A stretch of 60,000 bases of DNA from Symbiodinium natans (GCA_905221605.1 CAJNDS010001258.1:374720-434719); one strand, 5' to 3'; counted from the stretch's first letter, positions 43,431 to 53,388 are shown. Notes: a model not told the origin generated them from the sequence alone. Numbers and translations: made by a program.

Positions 43431-44059
43431 GCCCCTTCGGCTCCTGACCTTGGAGCCCTAAACCCTAAACCCTAAACCCTAAACCCTCAACCCTCAACCC
43501 TCAACCCTCAATCCTAGACCCTAGACCCTAGACCTAGACCCTAGACCCTAAACCCTAAACCCTAGACCCTAAACCCTAAACCCTAAACCCTAAACCCTGA
43601 ACCCTGAACCCTGAACTCTGAACCCTGCACCCTGGACCCTGGACCCTCTCAACGTTTGGTTGGCTTAGGGCTTGAGGACCCCAGACCCAAAACCCCAAAA
43701 CCCTAAGCTCCTAAACCTGAAGGGTTTAGGCTTTGGGGTTTAGGCATGCCACGGTTTGGGGTGGGCTTGGGTTTAATTTTGGGTTTCGGGTTTCGGGTTT
43801 AGGGTTTAGGGTTAGGCTTTAGGATTCAGGGTACGGATAAGCCTTTGGGGCATGCGCTCTCTCCCCTTTTGTTGGGGGCCATCATGATCCTCTGAAACCT
43901 TAAGCCCTCCACCCTAAACCCTGAATAGTTGGGGGTTTAGGGTTTGGACTGTGCATAGCAACTGACCCCCCCCCTTTCATTGGTTGGGGGGGTCCACTGT
44001 CTTTTTCGGAATATCTTTGAGCAATCTGAGGGTTTAGGCTTTAGGGTTCGGGTTTAGGG

Positions 44060-44195
44060 TTTAGGGTTTAGGGTTTGGGGTTTGGGGTTTGGGGTTTGGG
44101 GTTTGGGGTTTGGGGTTTGGGGTTTGGGGTTTGGGGTTTAGGGTTTGGGGTTTGGGGTTTGGGGTTTGGGGTTTGGGGTTTCCGGGTTTAGGGTT
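44060..44195. repeat. TTTGGGG variant array
   Basis: Homogeneous TTTGGGG heptamers with three TTTAGGG units. Confidence 0.95.
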
Positions 44196-44517
44196 TAATT
44201 AGGGTTTAGGGGTTAGGGTGTAGGGTGTAGAGTGGAGGGTGTATGGTTTAGGGTTTAGGGTTTAAGGGTTATGGGAGGAATCCCTGAGCCCCACAACTTT
44301 GAACGCCTTAAGCGGAAATGCTCGGCCATTGCTCGTTTGACTTGGTTGGCTACCATGCCTATTGAAACTTGGCTGGTCCCCAGATCACCAACTTGCTGCA
44401 GATTCGCACCCGAACCTGTGGCATTGGCCTTCACATGCGGCTACGGTGCAGCTCAGGACGCTGTGTCTTTACCCCAGATAGACGCCGCAAATGTGATAAT
44501 AAGCACTTTCCAGTAAA

Positions 44518-44634
44518 GTTCCGGTTCGGTTCGGTTCGTTTCGGTTCGCGGGCCGGCGGTTCGTAGCGGTTCGGTTCGTTCGGCGGTTCCGGTTCCTAGC
44601 GGTTCTGTGCGTTTTCGGTTCGGTTCGGTTCGGT
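44518..44634. repeat. GGTTC-rich tandem array, left
   Basis: Imperfect CGGTT/CGGTTC units ending GGTTCGGTTCCAGAA. The same array type in the same orientation bounds the right side of the cluster. Confidence 0.85.
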
Positions 44635-44699
44635 TCCAGAAAACCCGAAAGCCCTAAACACACCGAAGCCCTCATGTTCTGGACCCTTCTGATATGGCA

Positions 44700-47176
44700 G
44701 GTTACCAGGTTTGGACCCCCCAAACGTGCAGGTTTCCAGGTCTGGGCCCCGGAAACGTGCAGGTTTCCAGGTTTAGACCTGCCAAAACGTGCAGGTTTGC
44801 AGGTTTGCAGGTTTGGACCCCCCCAAAACGTGCAGGTTTCCAGGTTTGGACCCCCCAAAACGTGCAGGTTTCCTGGTTTGGACCCCCAAAACGTGCAGGT
44901 TTCCAGGTTCAAACGTGCGTGCAGGTTTCCAGGTTTGGACCCCCTAAACGTGCGGGTTTCCAGGTTTGGACCCCCCAAAACGACGTTTGGGGGGTCCAAA
45001 CGTTTTGGGAGGAATCTGCACGTTTTGGGGGGGTCCAAACCTGGAAACCTCCACGTTTTGGGAGGTCCAAACCTGGAAACCTGCACGTTTGGGGGGTCCA
45101 AACCTGGAAACCTGCACGTTTTGGGAGGTCCAAACCTGGAAACCTGCACGTTTCCCGCGATCCCGTGTCAAAGGGATCGCGGAAAGGTTGTGGAGTGTAC
45201 ACGACACAACAAAGACAACTACTTTACAGGACACTAAACGTTAAGGTCGGCTTGCACTTGCGGACCTAGCCCTGACATAAAAAGAACCCCAAATCTGGTT
45301 GAGGGTCCCTAACCCAAAACTCAACGTTTGGGTTTGGGGGGTCCAAACCTGGAAACCTGCACGTTTTGGGGGGTCCAAACCTGGAAACCTGCACGTTTCA
45401 GGGGTTGGAAACCTGCCGCAGGTTTCCAGATCTGGACCCCCCAAAACGTTGACGTTTCCAGGTTTGGACCCCCCAAAACGCGCAGCTTTCCAGGTTTGGA
45501 CCTGCAGGTTTCCAGGTTTGGACCCCCCAAAACGTGCAGGTTTCCAGGTTTGGACCCCCCAAAACGTTGACGTTTCCAGGTTTGGAGACCCCAAAACGTG
45601 CAGGTTTCCAGGTTTACAACAAAAAAGTGCAGGTTTCCAGGTTTGGCCCCCCCAAGTGCAAGCCGACCTTAACGTTTAGTGTCCTGTAAAGTAAGTTGTC
45701 TTTGTTGTGTCGTGTACACTCCACAACCTTTCCGCGATCTTTGACACGGGATCGCGGGAAACGTGCAGGTTTCCAGGTTTGGACCTCCCAAAACGTGCAG
45801 GTTTCCAGGTTTGGACCCCCCCAAACGTGCAGGTTTCCAGGTTTGGACCTCCCAAAACGTGCAGGTCCAGGTTTGGACCCCCCCAAAACGTGCAGATTCC
45901 TCCCAAAACGTGCAGGTTCCAGGTTTGACCCCCCAAACGTCGTTTTGGGGGGTCCAAACCTGGAAACCTGCACGTTTAGGGGGTCGAAACCTGCAAACCT
46001 GCACGCACGTTTGAACCTGGAAATCTGCACCTTTGGGGGGGAAACCTGCACGTTTTGGGGGGTTCCAAATCTGAAACCTGCAAACCTGCACGTTTGGGGG
46101 GGTCCAAACCTGGAAACCTGCACGTTTTGGGGGGTCCAAACCTGCAAACCTGCACGTTTTGGCAGGCCAAACCTGGAAACCTGCAGGTTGCAGGGGTCCT
46201 GGAAACCTGCCGCAGGTTTCCAGGCAGGTTTCCAGGTCCCAAAACGTGCAGCTTTCCAGGTTTGGACCCCTCAAAACATTGACGTTTCCAGGTTTCCAGT
46301 GCAGGTTTGCAGGTTTGGACCCCCCAAAACGTGCAGGTTTCCAGGCCCCCAAACGTGGCTGTTGGTGGCTTTTCGGAGACCCTGGATCCAATGACCCTGG
46401 CCATGCGAACTGGAGGTAGGCTCCGTCCACACGGGCCTGGCCATGCAAACTGAAGGTAGGGAACTGAAGCTAGGCTCCGTGCACATGGCCCTCACAATGC
46501 GAACTAAAGCCAGGCTCCGTTCACATGGCCCATGCGAACTGCAGGTTTCCAGGTTTGGACCCCCCAAAACGTGCAAGTTTCCAGGTTTGGACCCCCCAAA
46601 AACGTGCAGGTTTCCAGGTTTGGATCCCCCAAACGTGCAGGTTGCAGGTTTCCAGGTTTGGACCCCCAAAACGTGCAGGTTTCCAGGTTTGGACCCCCCT
46701 AAACGTGCAGGTTCGTGCAGGTTTCCAGGTTTGGACCCCCCCCAAAACGTGCAGGTTTGGACCCCCCCAAAACGTGCAAACTGCACGTTGGGAGAGTCCA
46801 AACGTGCACGTTTTGGGGGTCCAAACCTGGAAACCTGCACGTTTTGGGGGTCCAAACCTGGAAACCTGCACGTTTTAAGGGGCTCAAACCTGGGAACGTC
46901 AACGTTTTGGGGGGTCCAAACCTGGAAACCTGCACGTTTGGGGGCTGGAAACCTGCACGTTTTGGGAGGTCCAAACCTGGAAACGTCAACGTTTTGGGGG
47001 GTCCAAACCTGGAAGCCTGCACGTTTTGGGGGGTTCAAACCTGGAAACCTGCACGTCTTGGGAGGTTTGTCAACCTGGAAACCTGCGCGTTTTGGGAGGT
47101 CCAAACCTGGAAACCTGCACGTTTGGGTGCATTTTGGGAGGTCCAAACCTGGAAACCTGCACGTTTGGGGGGTTCC
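44700..47176. repeat. Foldback cluster of 32-bp units
   Basis: Dozens of copies of a unit like AACGTGCAGGTTTCCAGG plus TTTGGACCCCCC, in alternating blocks of forward and reverse orientation. A non-unit segment (45157-45260) recurs inverted at 45651-45755 with GATCGCGG and GTGTACACGACACAAC motifs. The arms at about 44830-45260 and 45651-46140 therefore form one large inverted repeat with a 390-bp spacer. A second forward/reverse pair lies at 46536-47176. Long frames here (PKRAGFQVW, GGPNLETCTF) only reflect the unit period. Confidence 0.92.
46398..46545. repeat. ATGCGAACT...AGGCTCCGT repeats
   Basis: Three to four copies of about 45 bp with CATGCGAACTGGAGGTAGGC and GGCTCCGTCCACA motifs, between two blocks of 32-bp units. 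Confidence 0.72.
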
Positions 47177-47489
47177 CGAGACCATGCAATATAGGTTTAA
47201 GGACCTCGAAACCTGGACAAAACCTCTTCACTCCAATCGTGACAGAAATGTTTGGGGCTCTGTGCGCATCTCCAATGACGAGTTTGAAGGGGCCAAAACT
47301 TGATTCTAGGCCCTGAAAATCCGGATAGAACCATGATATCTTCAAGCCTTGCACCTCCAAGACCCTTCAATTTTGGAGGGTTAGCCGAGAACCGAGTCAT
47401 GTTTTTGCGACAGTTTGATTGTTTCAAAACAAGTTTGGAGGGACCCAAACCTTTCAGCATCATGCTCTATTTGACTTGGGCTCCTGGCC

Positions 47490-47626
47490 GAAACCGGTTC
47501 GCTGTCGAAACGGTTCCGGTTTTCGGTTCGCTTGCGGTTCGCGGTTCCTACGGTTCGTGTTTGCTGGCCGGTTTTGGCGGTTCGGTTCGTGGCGGTTCGG
47601 TTCGTGCGGTTCCGGTTCGGTTCCAG
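47490..47626. repeat. GGTTC-rich tandem array, right
   Basis: CGGTTCGGTTCGTGG-type units ending GGTTCGGTTCCAGAA, in direct orientation to the left array. Confidence 0.85.
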
Positions 47627-48122
47627 AACCTTCCTGACTTTCATGATTTGGGGGTTTAAGTACCTTTGAACCTCCAAGTATAAGGCAAGAACGTTGATGA
47701 CGTTTCTAAGGTTACGGATGCTAAACCCTGAACCCTACACCCTAAACCCCAAACCCTAAATCCTAAAGCCTAAACCCTAAATCCTGAACCCTAAACCCTA
47801 AACCCTTCGTTGAGAGCCCAGCGCGGGTCTTGCAAAGTTTGGCAACGAGCCAAGTCGCGCAAGCCTTCAGGGGACGAGGCGCTGGAACGCGCCGGGGTAG
47901 AGGCAAGCGTTTCAGGCTGTGTTTAGGGTTCATGGTTTAGGGTTTAGGGGTTTAGGGTTTTAGGGTGTTAGGGGTTTAGGGTTTAGGGTTTAGAGGTTTT
48001 CGGGTTTTGGGGTTTTGGGGTTCAGGGTTTAGGGTTTAGGGTGATGGGTTTCGGGTTTAATTAGGGTTTAGGCGTTTAGGGTTTAGGGTTTAGGAGGTCA
48101 TTGCGCAGACCCTCAAGCGCAG

Positions 48123-48176
48123 GTCTTGCGCCACTTGCGCCTGCGGCGCATCGCCAGCCCTGAGCGCCTTGGTTCG
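48123..48176 (+). CDS. BTB/K_tetra exon 5 (VLRHLR)
   Basis: Reads VLRHLRLRRIASPERLGS after a GCGCAG acceptor. The V-L-x-x-L-R helix follows F-E-K/R in KCTD domains, so it continues exon 4 in phase across an intron of about 4.7 kb. A donor at 48172 would leave phase 1 and give an immediate stop in the next exon, so the GTGTCA donor at 48177 (phase 0) is preferred. Confidence 0.78.
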
Positions 48177-48365
48177 GTGTCAGCTCCGTTGGGGGTTTAG
48201 GGTTTAGGGTTTAGGGTTTAGGGTTAAGGGTTTAGGGGTTTGGGGTTTAGGGTTTAGGGTGTCGGGGTTTGGGGTTTAGGGTTTAGGTTTTCGGGTTTTA
48301 GGGTTTGGGGCTTAGGGCTTAGGGTTTAGACCTTTGGGGGTTTAGGGTTTGGGGTTTCATGCCAG

Positions 48366-48401
48366 CGAGAGGCTAAGTTGCCTGAACAAATGGCGACCAG
48401 G
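48366..48401 (+). CDS. BTB/K_tetra exon 6 (linker)
   Basis: A 36-nt segment reading REAKLPEQMATR between a GCCAG acceptor and a GTGGGC donor, phase 0 to 0. It has the position and charged/proline character of the variable linker between the LR helix and the final helix of KCTD domains. It is called mainly because phase and splice signals fit. Confidence 0.6.
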
Positions 48402-48528
48402 GTGGGCTGTTGGATAGCCATCAACGCCCGTTGCCTAGCGGGGCTTATCTTGCTTCGGGCCTAAACCCTAAGCCCTAAGCCCTAAACCCTAAACCCGAAA
48501 CCCGAAACCCTAAACCCTAAACCATAAG

Positions 48529-48657
48529 CCCTGAACCCTGAACCCTGAACCCTGAACCCTGAACCCTGAACCCTGAACCCTGAACCCTGAACCCTGAACC
48601 CTGAACCCTGAACCCTGAACCCTGAACCCTGAACCCTGAACCCTGAACCCTGAACCC
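48529..48657. repeat. CCCTGAA variant array
   Basis: About 18 perfect CCCTGAA units. The reverse frame reads VQGSGFR repeats, not a gene. Confidence 0.96.
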
Positions 48658-48971
48658 TACACCCCAAACCCTAAACCCTAAACCTTGTAGAAAAGGCAGC
48701 CGGCTCCCCTGCCTCACGTGCCGGAGGAGGGGGTGAGGGTTTTCGGGCTTTGGATTTGGGGTTTAGGGCTTAGGGTTTAGGGTTTAGGGTTTAAACAATG
48801 CTGAACGAGACTTGAAGCCTCAAACCCTAGTCAAGTCCCAAACCCACAAAGCCACCAAACCACCAAGCCCCAAAAATCCAAAACCTCCCAGGCCTTTCAA
48901 CCCTCAACCCCCCCCCCCCACCCCCCCCAAGCCCTCAAACTTGCACACCCAAACTTACCCAGAACACGAAG

Positions 48972-49163
48972 CCCTGAACCCTGAACCCTGAACCCTGAAC
49001 CCTGAACCCTGAACCCTGAACCCTGAACCCTGAACCCTGAACCCTGAACCCTGAACCCTGAACCCTGAACCCTGAACCCTGAACCCTGAACCCTGAACCC
49101 TGAACCCTGAACCCTGAATCCTGAACCCTGAACCCTGAACCCTGAACCCTGAACCCTGAACCC
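48972..49163. repeat. CCCTGAA variant array
   Basis: About 27 CCCTGAA units. It is the second such array 315 bp after the first, separated by a TTTAGGG tract and C-rich DNA. Confidence 0.96.
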
Positions 49164-49676
49164 GAATCCAAACCCTAAGCTCTAAACTCTAAACTCTAAA
49201 CCCTAAACCCTAAACCCTAAATCCTAAACCCTAAGGCCTGCAGTTGTGGTAAGCAGGGAGGGCGCACCCAGCCGAAGTGGGCGCAGGGCTGGGGGGATCC
49301 CCGTCGTGGCACCCTGTCTTTTTTCGATTGTTTCTTGTTTGGACCTTTACTTGGCTTGGTCTTAGGGTTTAAGTTTAAGTATAAGGTTAAGGTTTCAGGG
49401 TTTCACCGTTTGGGAGTTTTGGGGGTTTTGATTTTTTTGAGTTGCCTCAGGAGTTCAAAGGTTCCGCCTCACTTTCATGGCTGCGGCCAAGTAGACCCAT
49501 GCATGAAGGGTCATTGGGGGGGTTAATTTGCCCGGGGATCATCGTAGTTTGGGATATGCCCCTGGAACCCGCGTGTTGGGGAAATTGCCCAGAAGGTCCC
49601 CCCGAAACCTCCCAGTCAGTGGGAGGTTCGATTCCTAAACCCCAAAACACCCCGTAAAACCCTACACCTTGGGATG

Positions 49677-49858
49677 TTATACTAACAGTCCTCAATAGGG
49701 ATTATATTACCCCCATTAGCATCCCGATTACTGCTGATTGCTTAAGAACACAGACAAAGTAAGAGTATTCTTCCTTATTAAGGGTAACATAGGGATGATT
49801 GTATCTTGTTCTTGTGGGGTTCTTAAGCAAATAGTAGATTGAGGACTGTGAGTATAAG
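49677..49858. mobile_element. Palindromic element, ACTAACAGTCC family, interrupted
   Basis: Arms ATACTAACAGTCCTCAAT and ATTGAGGACTGTGAGTAT surround a TACTATTTGCTTAAG-family element. The right arm ends 13 bases before the acceptor of BTB exon 7. Confidence 0.72.
49729..49837. mobile_element. MITE-like element, TACTATTTGCTTAAG family, nested
   Basis: Ends TACTGCTGATTGCTTAAGAA and TTCTTAAGCAAATAGTAG. It sits inside the arms of another palindrome (49677-49858). Confidence 0.74.
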
Positions 49859-49871
49859 GGGGACCCGGGAG

Positions 49872-49927
49872 GAGCTGCGGCCGGAGTGGGACATGATGAT
49901 CAAGTACTTCGGGCTTGACACCTTCAT
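49872..49927 (+). CDS. BTB/K_tetra exon 7 (MMIKYFGLD)
   Basis: Reads EELRPEWDMMIKYFGLDTFM from a CGGGAG acceptor. The x-M-x-x-Y-F-G-L/I terminal helix is characteristic of the end of KCTD BTB domains. The exact 3' end is uncertain: GT at 49928 leaves phase 2, and a GC donor a few bases on would leave phase 0. The acceptor lies 14 bases after a nested palindromic element (49677-49858). Confidence 0.8.
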
Positions 49928-49939
49928 GTGCGCAGCGCG

Positions 49940-50040
49940 GGGTTTAGGGTTTAGGGTTTAGGGTTTAGGGTTTAGGGTTTAGGGTTTAGGGTTTAGGGTT
50001 TAGGGTTTAGGGTTTAGGGTTTAGGGTTTAGGGTTTAGAG
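49940..50040. repeat. TTTAGGG array after BTB exon 7
   Basis: Fourteen near-perfect heptamers beginning at the donor side of the intron. Confidence 0.95.
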
Positions 50041-50222
50041 TCGTTGTTTCGTTTTGTTTTTGCACGGTTTTGTTGTAGGATTTTCAGGGTTTCTAGGCAT
50101 TCCACAAGGTTATTAGGATGTTCAATAGTGCCTTCATTCCCTTTCTTGGAAGTTAGGCCTGTGTATCAACCTACTTCAAACCAAACAAGAGTGCACGGTT
50201 TTGCTTAGGTCCTGTTATAGGG

Positions 50223-50297
50223 TCCTTAAGGGAGGGGGTTCAAAGGGGGTTTGCAACCGAAGGTTACTACTCCCCACTACTCCCTAGGCTCCCTGAG
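50223..50297. repeat. Dispersed repeat, shared with 30086-30172
   Basis: Shorter copy with TCCTTAAGGGAGGGGGTTCA and CTACTCCCCACTACTCCCTA. Confidence 0.6.
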
Positions 50298-50514
50298 ATA
50301 ATCCTGGCTAAGTGTTCGCGGGTCAGGATCAGGCGTTCCAAAGCATTCAACTAGACCATGTAGTTTGACGACTGCGACTCTTGTCCAAAGATGGATTCGG
50401 CACATGATCACCGCGAGTTTCAAACTCGGATTGAAGCCTCAACCCTAAACCATCAACCCTCAACCCTAAACCCTGAACCCTAAACCCCTAAACCCTGGGG
50501 CTGCGGCCCTGTAG

Positions 50515-50558
50515 AAGCTCCTGCAACACGACTGCTTTCCCGACCGAGCGCGCCGGCA
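50515..50558 (+). CDS. Exon after BTB domain (KLLQHDCFPDRARR)
   Basis: From a CCCTGTAG acceptor to a GTTCGA donor. Phase 0 gives KLLQHDCFPDRARR plus two bases, which combine with the next exon to make glutamine. A second frame is also open. CCCTAAA repeats lie upstream. Confidence 0.45.
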
Positions 50559-50779
50559 GTTCGACCCAGCCTCTTAAACCCTGTAAACCCTCAAGGGTTC
50601 AGGGTTTAGGGCTTAGGGTTTATAGGGTTTAGGGTTTAGGGCGTTTAGGGTTTAGGGTTTAGGGTTTATAGGGTTTAGGGTTTAGGGTCTAGGGTCAAGC
50701 CCCTGAAAGTTTCTTTTCTCCAAGACACCCAAGAGCCCCGGGGCGTCGCGGGGGGTTCCGAGCTCGCAAGTTCCCACAG

Positions 50780-50818
50780 GTACGGGGATCTGGGCACCAG
50801 CTGCAATATCTTCCAGAG
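50780..50818 (+). CDS. Exon (YGDLGTSCNIFQ)
   Basis: CCACAG acceptor; one base completes the preceding codon, then YGDLGTSCNIFQ, ending at a possible GC donor (GCCCTA). No GT donor exists before an in-frame stop. Function not recognised. Confidence 0.4.
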
Positions 50819-51321
50819 GCCCTAGGGTTTAGGGTTTAGGGTTTAGGGTTTGGGGTTTAAGGGTTTAGGGGTTTAGGGTTTAGGGTTTAGGGTTTAGGGT
50901 TTAGGGTTTAGGGTTTAGGGTTTAGGGTTTAGGGTTTAGGGTTTAGGGTTTAGGGTTTAGGGGTTTGGGCAGTTTGTCAATTTGTGTAGGGGCTCGGAGG
51001 TTCTGATGTGCGTTTGGGGCTTTCGGATGTCCGGTTGCTTCTTGTGCTGGGTTCCTCAGGCTGGATTCAAGGACGGGGTCCTGAGATAGAGGTTCCGGGC
51101 TTAGGGTTTATATAGGGTTCCGGGTTGTGGTGCATGTGCTTACCCTAAACCCTAAACCCTAAACCCTAAACCCTAAACCCTAAACCCTAAGCCCTAAGCC
51201 CTAAACCCTAAACCCTAAACCCTAAACCCTAAACCCTAAACCCTAGACCCTAGACCCTAAACCCTAAACCCTAAACCCTAAACCCCTGAGCTCGAAGCCG
51301 AAATCCTACCTGGGTGCCCAG

Positions 51322-51344
51322 CTGGCTGCTATCTTGCCCCATAT
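51322..51344 (+). CDS. Possible 23-nt micro-exon
   Basis: Bounded by a CCCAG acceptor and a perfect GTAAGC donor, with CCCTAAA repeats upstream and TTTAGGG downstream. Reads LAAILPH in one frame. Phase with its neighbours is unresolved, so it could be a decoy pair of sites. Confidence 0.3.
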
Positions 51345-51547
51345 GTAAGCCGGCTCTAGAAGCAAGACCTGCATTTCTCTGGGTTTAGGGTTTAGGGTAT
51401 AGGGTATAGGGTATAGGGTTGAGGGTTTAGGGTTTAAGGTTTAGGGTTTAGGGTTTAGTGTTCAGGGTTTAGGGCTTAGGGTTTAGGGTTTAGGGTTTAG
51501 GGTTCAGGGAGACCCTAAACCCTAAAGCCTCAAGTGCAGGATTGCAG

Positions 51548-51607
51548 AGCTGGCCTGTGTGGAACAGGAGAAGTTGCAGCCCGGGGTCTCAGATCTGCTT
51601 CTACGCG
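51548..51607 (+). CDS. Exon (LACVEQEKLQPGVSDLLLR)
   Basis: TTGCAG acceptor, GTGTTAG donor, 60 nt. Preferred frame reads LACVEQEKLQPGVSDLLLR with typical coding composition; another frame is also open. Flanked by short C-rich repeats upstream and TTTAGGG downstream. Confidence 0.5.
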
Positions 51608-51719
51608 GTGTTAGGGTCACTTGGGTTTAGGGTTTAGGGTTTATGGTTTAGGGGTTTAGGGTTTAGGGTTAGGGGTTTAGGGTTAGGGTTTAGGGTTCAG
51701 GGTTCAGGGTTTTTATGGT

Positions 51720-51985
51720 TAAGGGCTAAGTGGACACATTCTACTTGATGGCCCTAAGTCTTGGGGGGGCATGTGGTAGATCCCTACTTCGGCTCCCTGT
51801 TGGACCCGACTCCGGTAGGGGCCATAAGAAAGATAAAGGGTGCCGACAAAAGGGACCACATTTCGGAGAGCTCACTATTTGGGTTTAGGGGTTTTGGGGT
51901 GTAGTGTCATTAGTTTTGTTCTACTTCTTCTTTATATATAGTTTGTATATAAACAAATAAACAAATAGATAAAAACAAGTACATG
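51720..51985. other. Mostly non-repetitive stretch, nothing recognised
   Basis: Mixed sequence between TTTAGGG arrays and the segment at 52012. It contains TATATATAGTTTGTATATAA near 51940 and no clear exon. Confidence 0.5.
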
Positions 51986-52011
51986 ATAGATAGGGGGGCG
52001 GGGCGGGGACC

Positions 52012-52057
52012 CTTTCGGCACATGTCAATCCGGAGCGAGAATGTCCTACAGTGGCAG
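52012..52057 (+). CDS. Possible exon (SENVLQWQ)
   Basis: Open segment ending TGGCAG before a GTGCCG donor, reading RHMSIRSENVLQWQ. No clear acceptor was found, so the start is arbitrary. CTACAG at 52051 could instead be an acceptor. Confidence 0.25.
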
Positions 52058-52134
52058 GTGCCGAATGGCCGCAAATGCCTGCAACCCCGAAACCCTACTC
52101 AAAACCCTCCAGAGCCCGAAGGCCCAAAACCCAA

Positions 52135-52250
52135 AACCCCCCCAACCCTCCAAAACCTCCCCAAACCCCCCAAACATCCCCAAACATCCCCAAACATTCC
52201 CAAACATTCCCAAACATCCCCAAACATCCCCAAAAGTCCCCAAACCCCTC
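52135..52250. repeat. CCCCAAACATC minisatellite
   Basis: Ten- and eleven-base units CCCCAAACATC/CCCCAAACATT, apparently grown from CCCCAAA. Confidence 0.92.
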
Positions 52251-52290
52251 CCCTCTCTCCTCAACAACACCCCTCAAAAAGCAAAGGGAG

Positions 52291-52327
52291 AGCGACCTCG
52301 TCCGCATCACCCTCAGCTCAACGGGTG
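52291..52327 (+). CDS. Possible exon (SDLVRITLSSTG)
   Basis: GGGAG acceptor to GTGTCC donor; reads SDLVRITLSSTG. The same DNA read from a CTCAG acceptor at 52316 gives LNGWCPFCKPP. Both look protein-like, and the choice needs transcript data. Confidence 0.3.
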
Positions 52328-52923
52328 GTGTCCCTTCTGCAAGCCACCAGGAGGCGCGGACCCCGGGAGCGTTGAGCGCTGAGGGTTTAGGTTTAGGGTT
52401 TAGGGTTTAGGGCGGTTTAGGGCTTAGGGTTTCGGGTTCAGGGTTTAGGGCTTAGGGACCCCGGAAAAGTGCTGAACACTGAAACCCCCAAAAAAACAGA
52501 AACCCGAAACGCGTAACCCTGCCTGCGCCCTCTACAGCCCTAAGCAAGCTTATGGGGCTTATCGGGTTTGGGATTTAGGGTATATAGGGTTACGGGTTCG
52601 GGGTTTCAGTTTTGGGGTGACTACGGTTTGGTGTGTACGTAGGGTTTAGGGCTTGCTCTTGTGCTTGCTCGAGCCATTTCAAAATGTGTTCTTGTTCGGC
52701 AGTTGACAGCCACAAGTCTTTTGCGTAGTGTTTGGTTGAGTGCCTGTGTTTTTGCATTATGTAAGTTTATGGTTTGTGTTTATTGTACTGCATGCTTTCA
52801 TATTTGTTCTGCAACCAGGTGCCATGGTCCTTCAGCTCGCGCGGCGCGGGTTGCGGGTCCTCCACGAAAAAAAGCCGGGTACCCCCCGCGCGGAGGGGAA
52901 AAGTTGGTTTTCACCTCTCAAAC

Positions 52924-52959
52924 CCATCCAGCCAACACGCCGCCAGGGTCGGCGGACCC
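52924..52959. repeat. Dispersed motif with GCCG..CGGC hairpin
   Basis: AACACGCCGCCAGGGTCGGC then GGACCC, second copy of the motif at 14741. It precedes the CCCCAAA array. Confidence 0.6.
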
Positions 52960-52969
52960 TAAACCAATC

Positions 52970-53090
52970 CCAAACCCCAAACCCCAAACCCCAAACCCCA
53001 AACCCCAAACCCCAAACCCCAAACCCCAAACCCCAAACCCCAAACCCCAAACCCCAAACCCCAAACCTCAAACCTCAAACCTCAAACCTC
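52970..53090. repeat. CCCCAAA then CCTCAAA array
   Basis: About 13 CCCCAAA units, then a few CCTCAAA. Confidence 0.95.
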
Positions 53091-53315
53091 AGACCCAAAC
53101 CAGCTAAAGTAGGACCCCCCCAACCCTCAACCAGAAGCCCTGGCCAGTTAAAGCAGTGGCAGGATCCCGAAACCTCGAGACAAACGCGAATTGGGTTTGG
53201 GGTTTAGGGTTTCGGGTGTAGGCTTCAGGGTAACCCTAAACCCTAAACCCTAAACCTAAACCCTCAACCCGAAACCCTCAACCCGAAACCCGAAACCCTA
53301 AACCCCGAAAACCAG

Positions 53316-53388
53316 TATGAAGGTCCTGGGCGCCATGGGCTTTTCGGAGCGCTCGTTGGAGAACAGCTGCCTGGGCGGATCCTACGAA
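53316..53388 (+). CDS. Exon (MKVLGAMGFSERSLENS)
   Basis: ACCAG acceptor, GTTTGT donor, 73 nt. One base plus 24 codons, including MKVLGAMGFSERSLENS and LGGSYE. CCCTAAA/CCCGAAA repeats lie upstream and G-rich repeats downstream. Strong coding character; family not recognised. Confidence 0.58.

Noticed and set aside
44268-44516. 81-codon frame left of the foldback cluster
   Set aside because: Two overlapping frames are open, neither resembles a known protein, and it lies inside the intron between BTB exons 4 and 5.
44469-47303. Open frames of 100-300 codons on both strands with PKRAGFQVW/NLETCTFWG repeats
   Set aside because: They mirror the 32-bp unit on either strand and in several frames; no independent coding signal.
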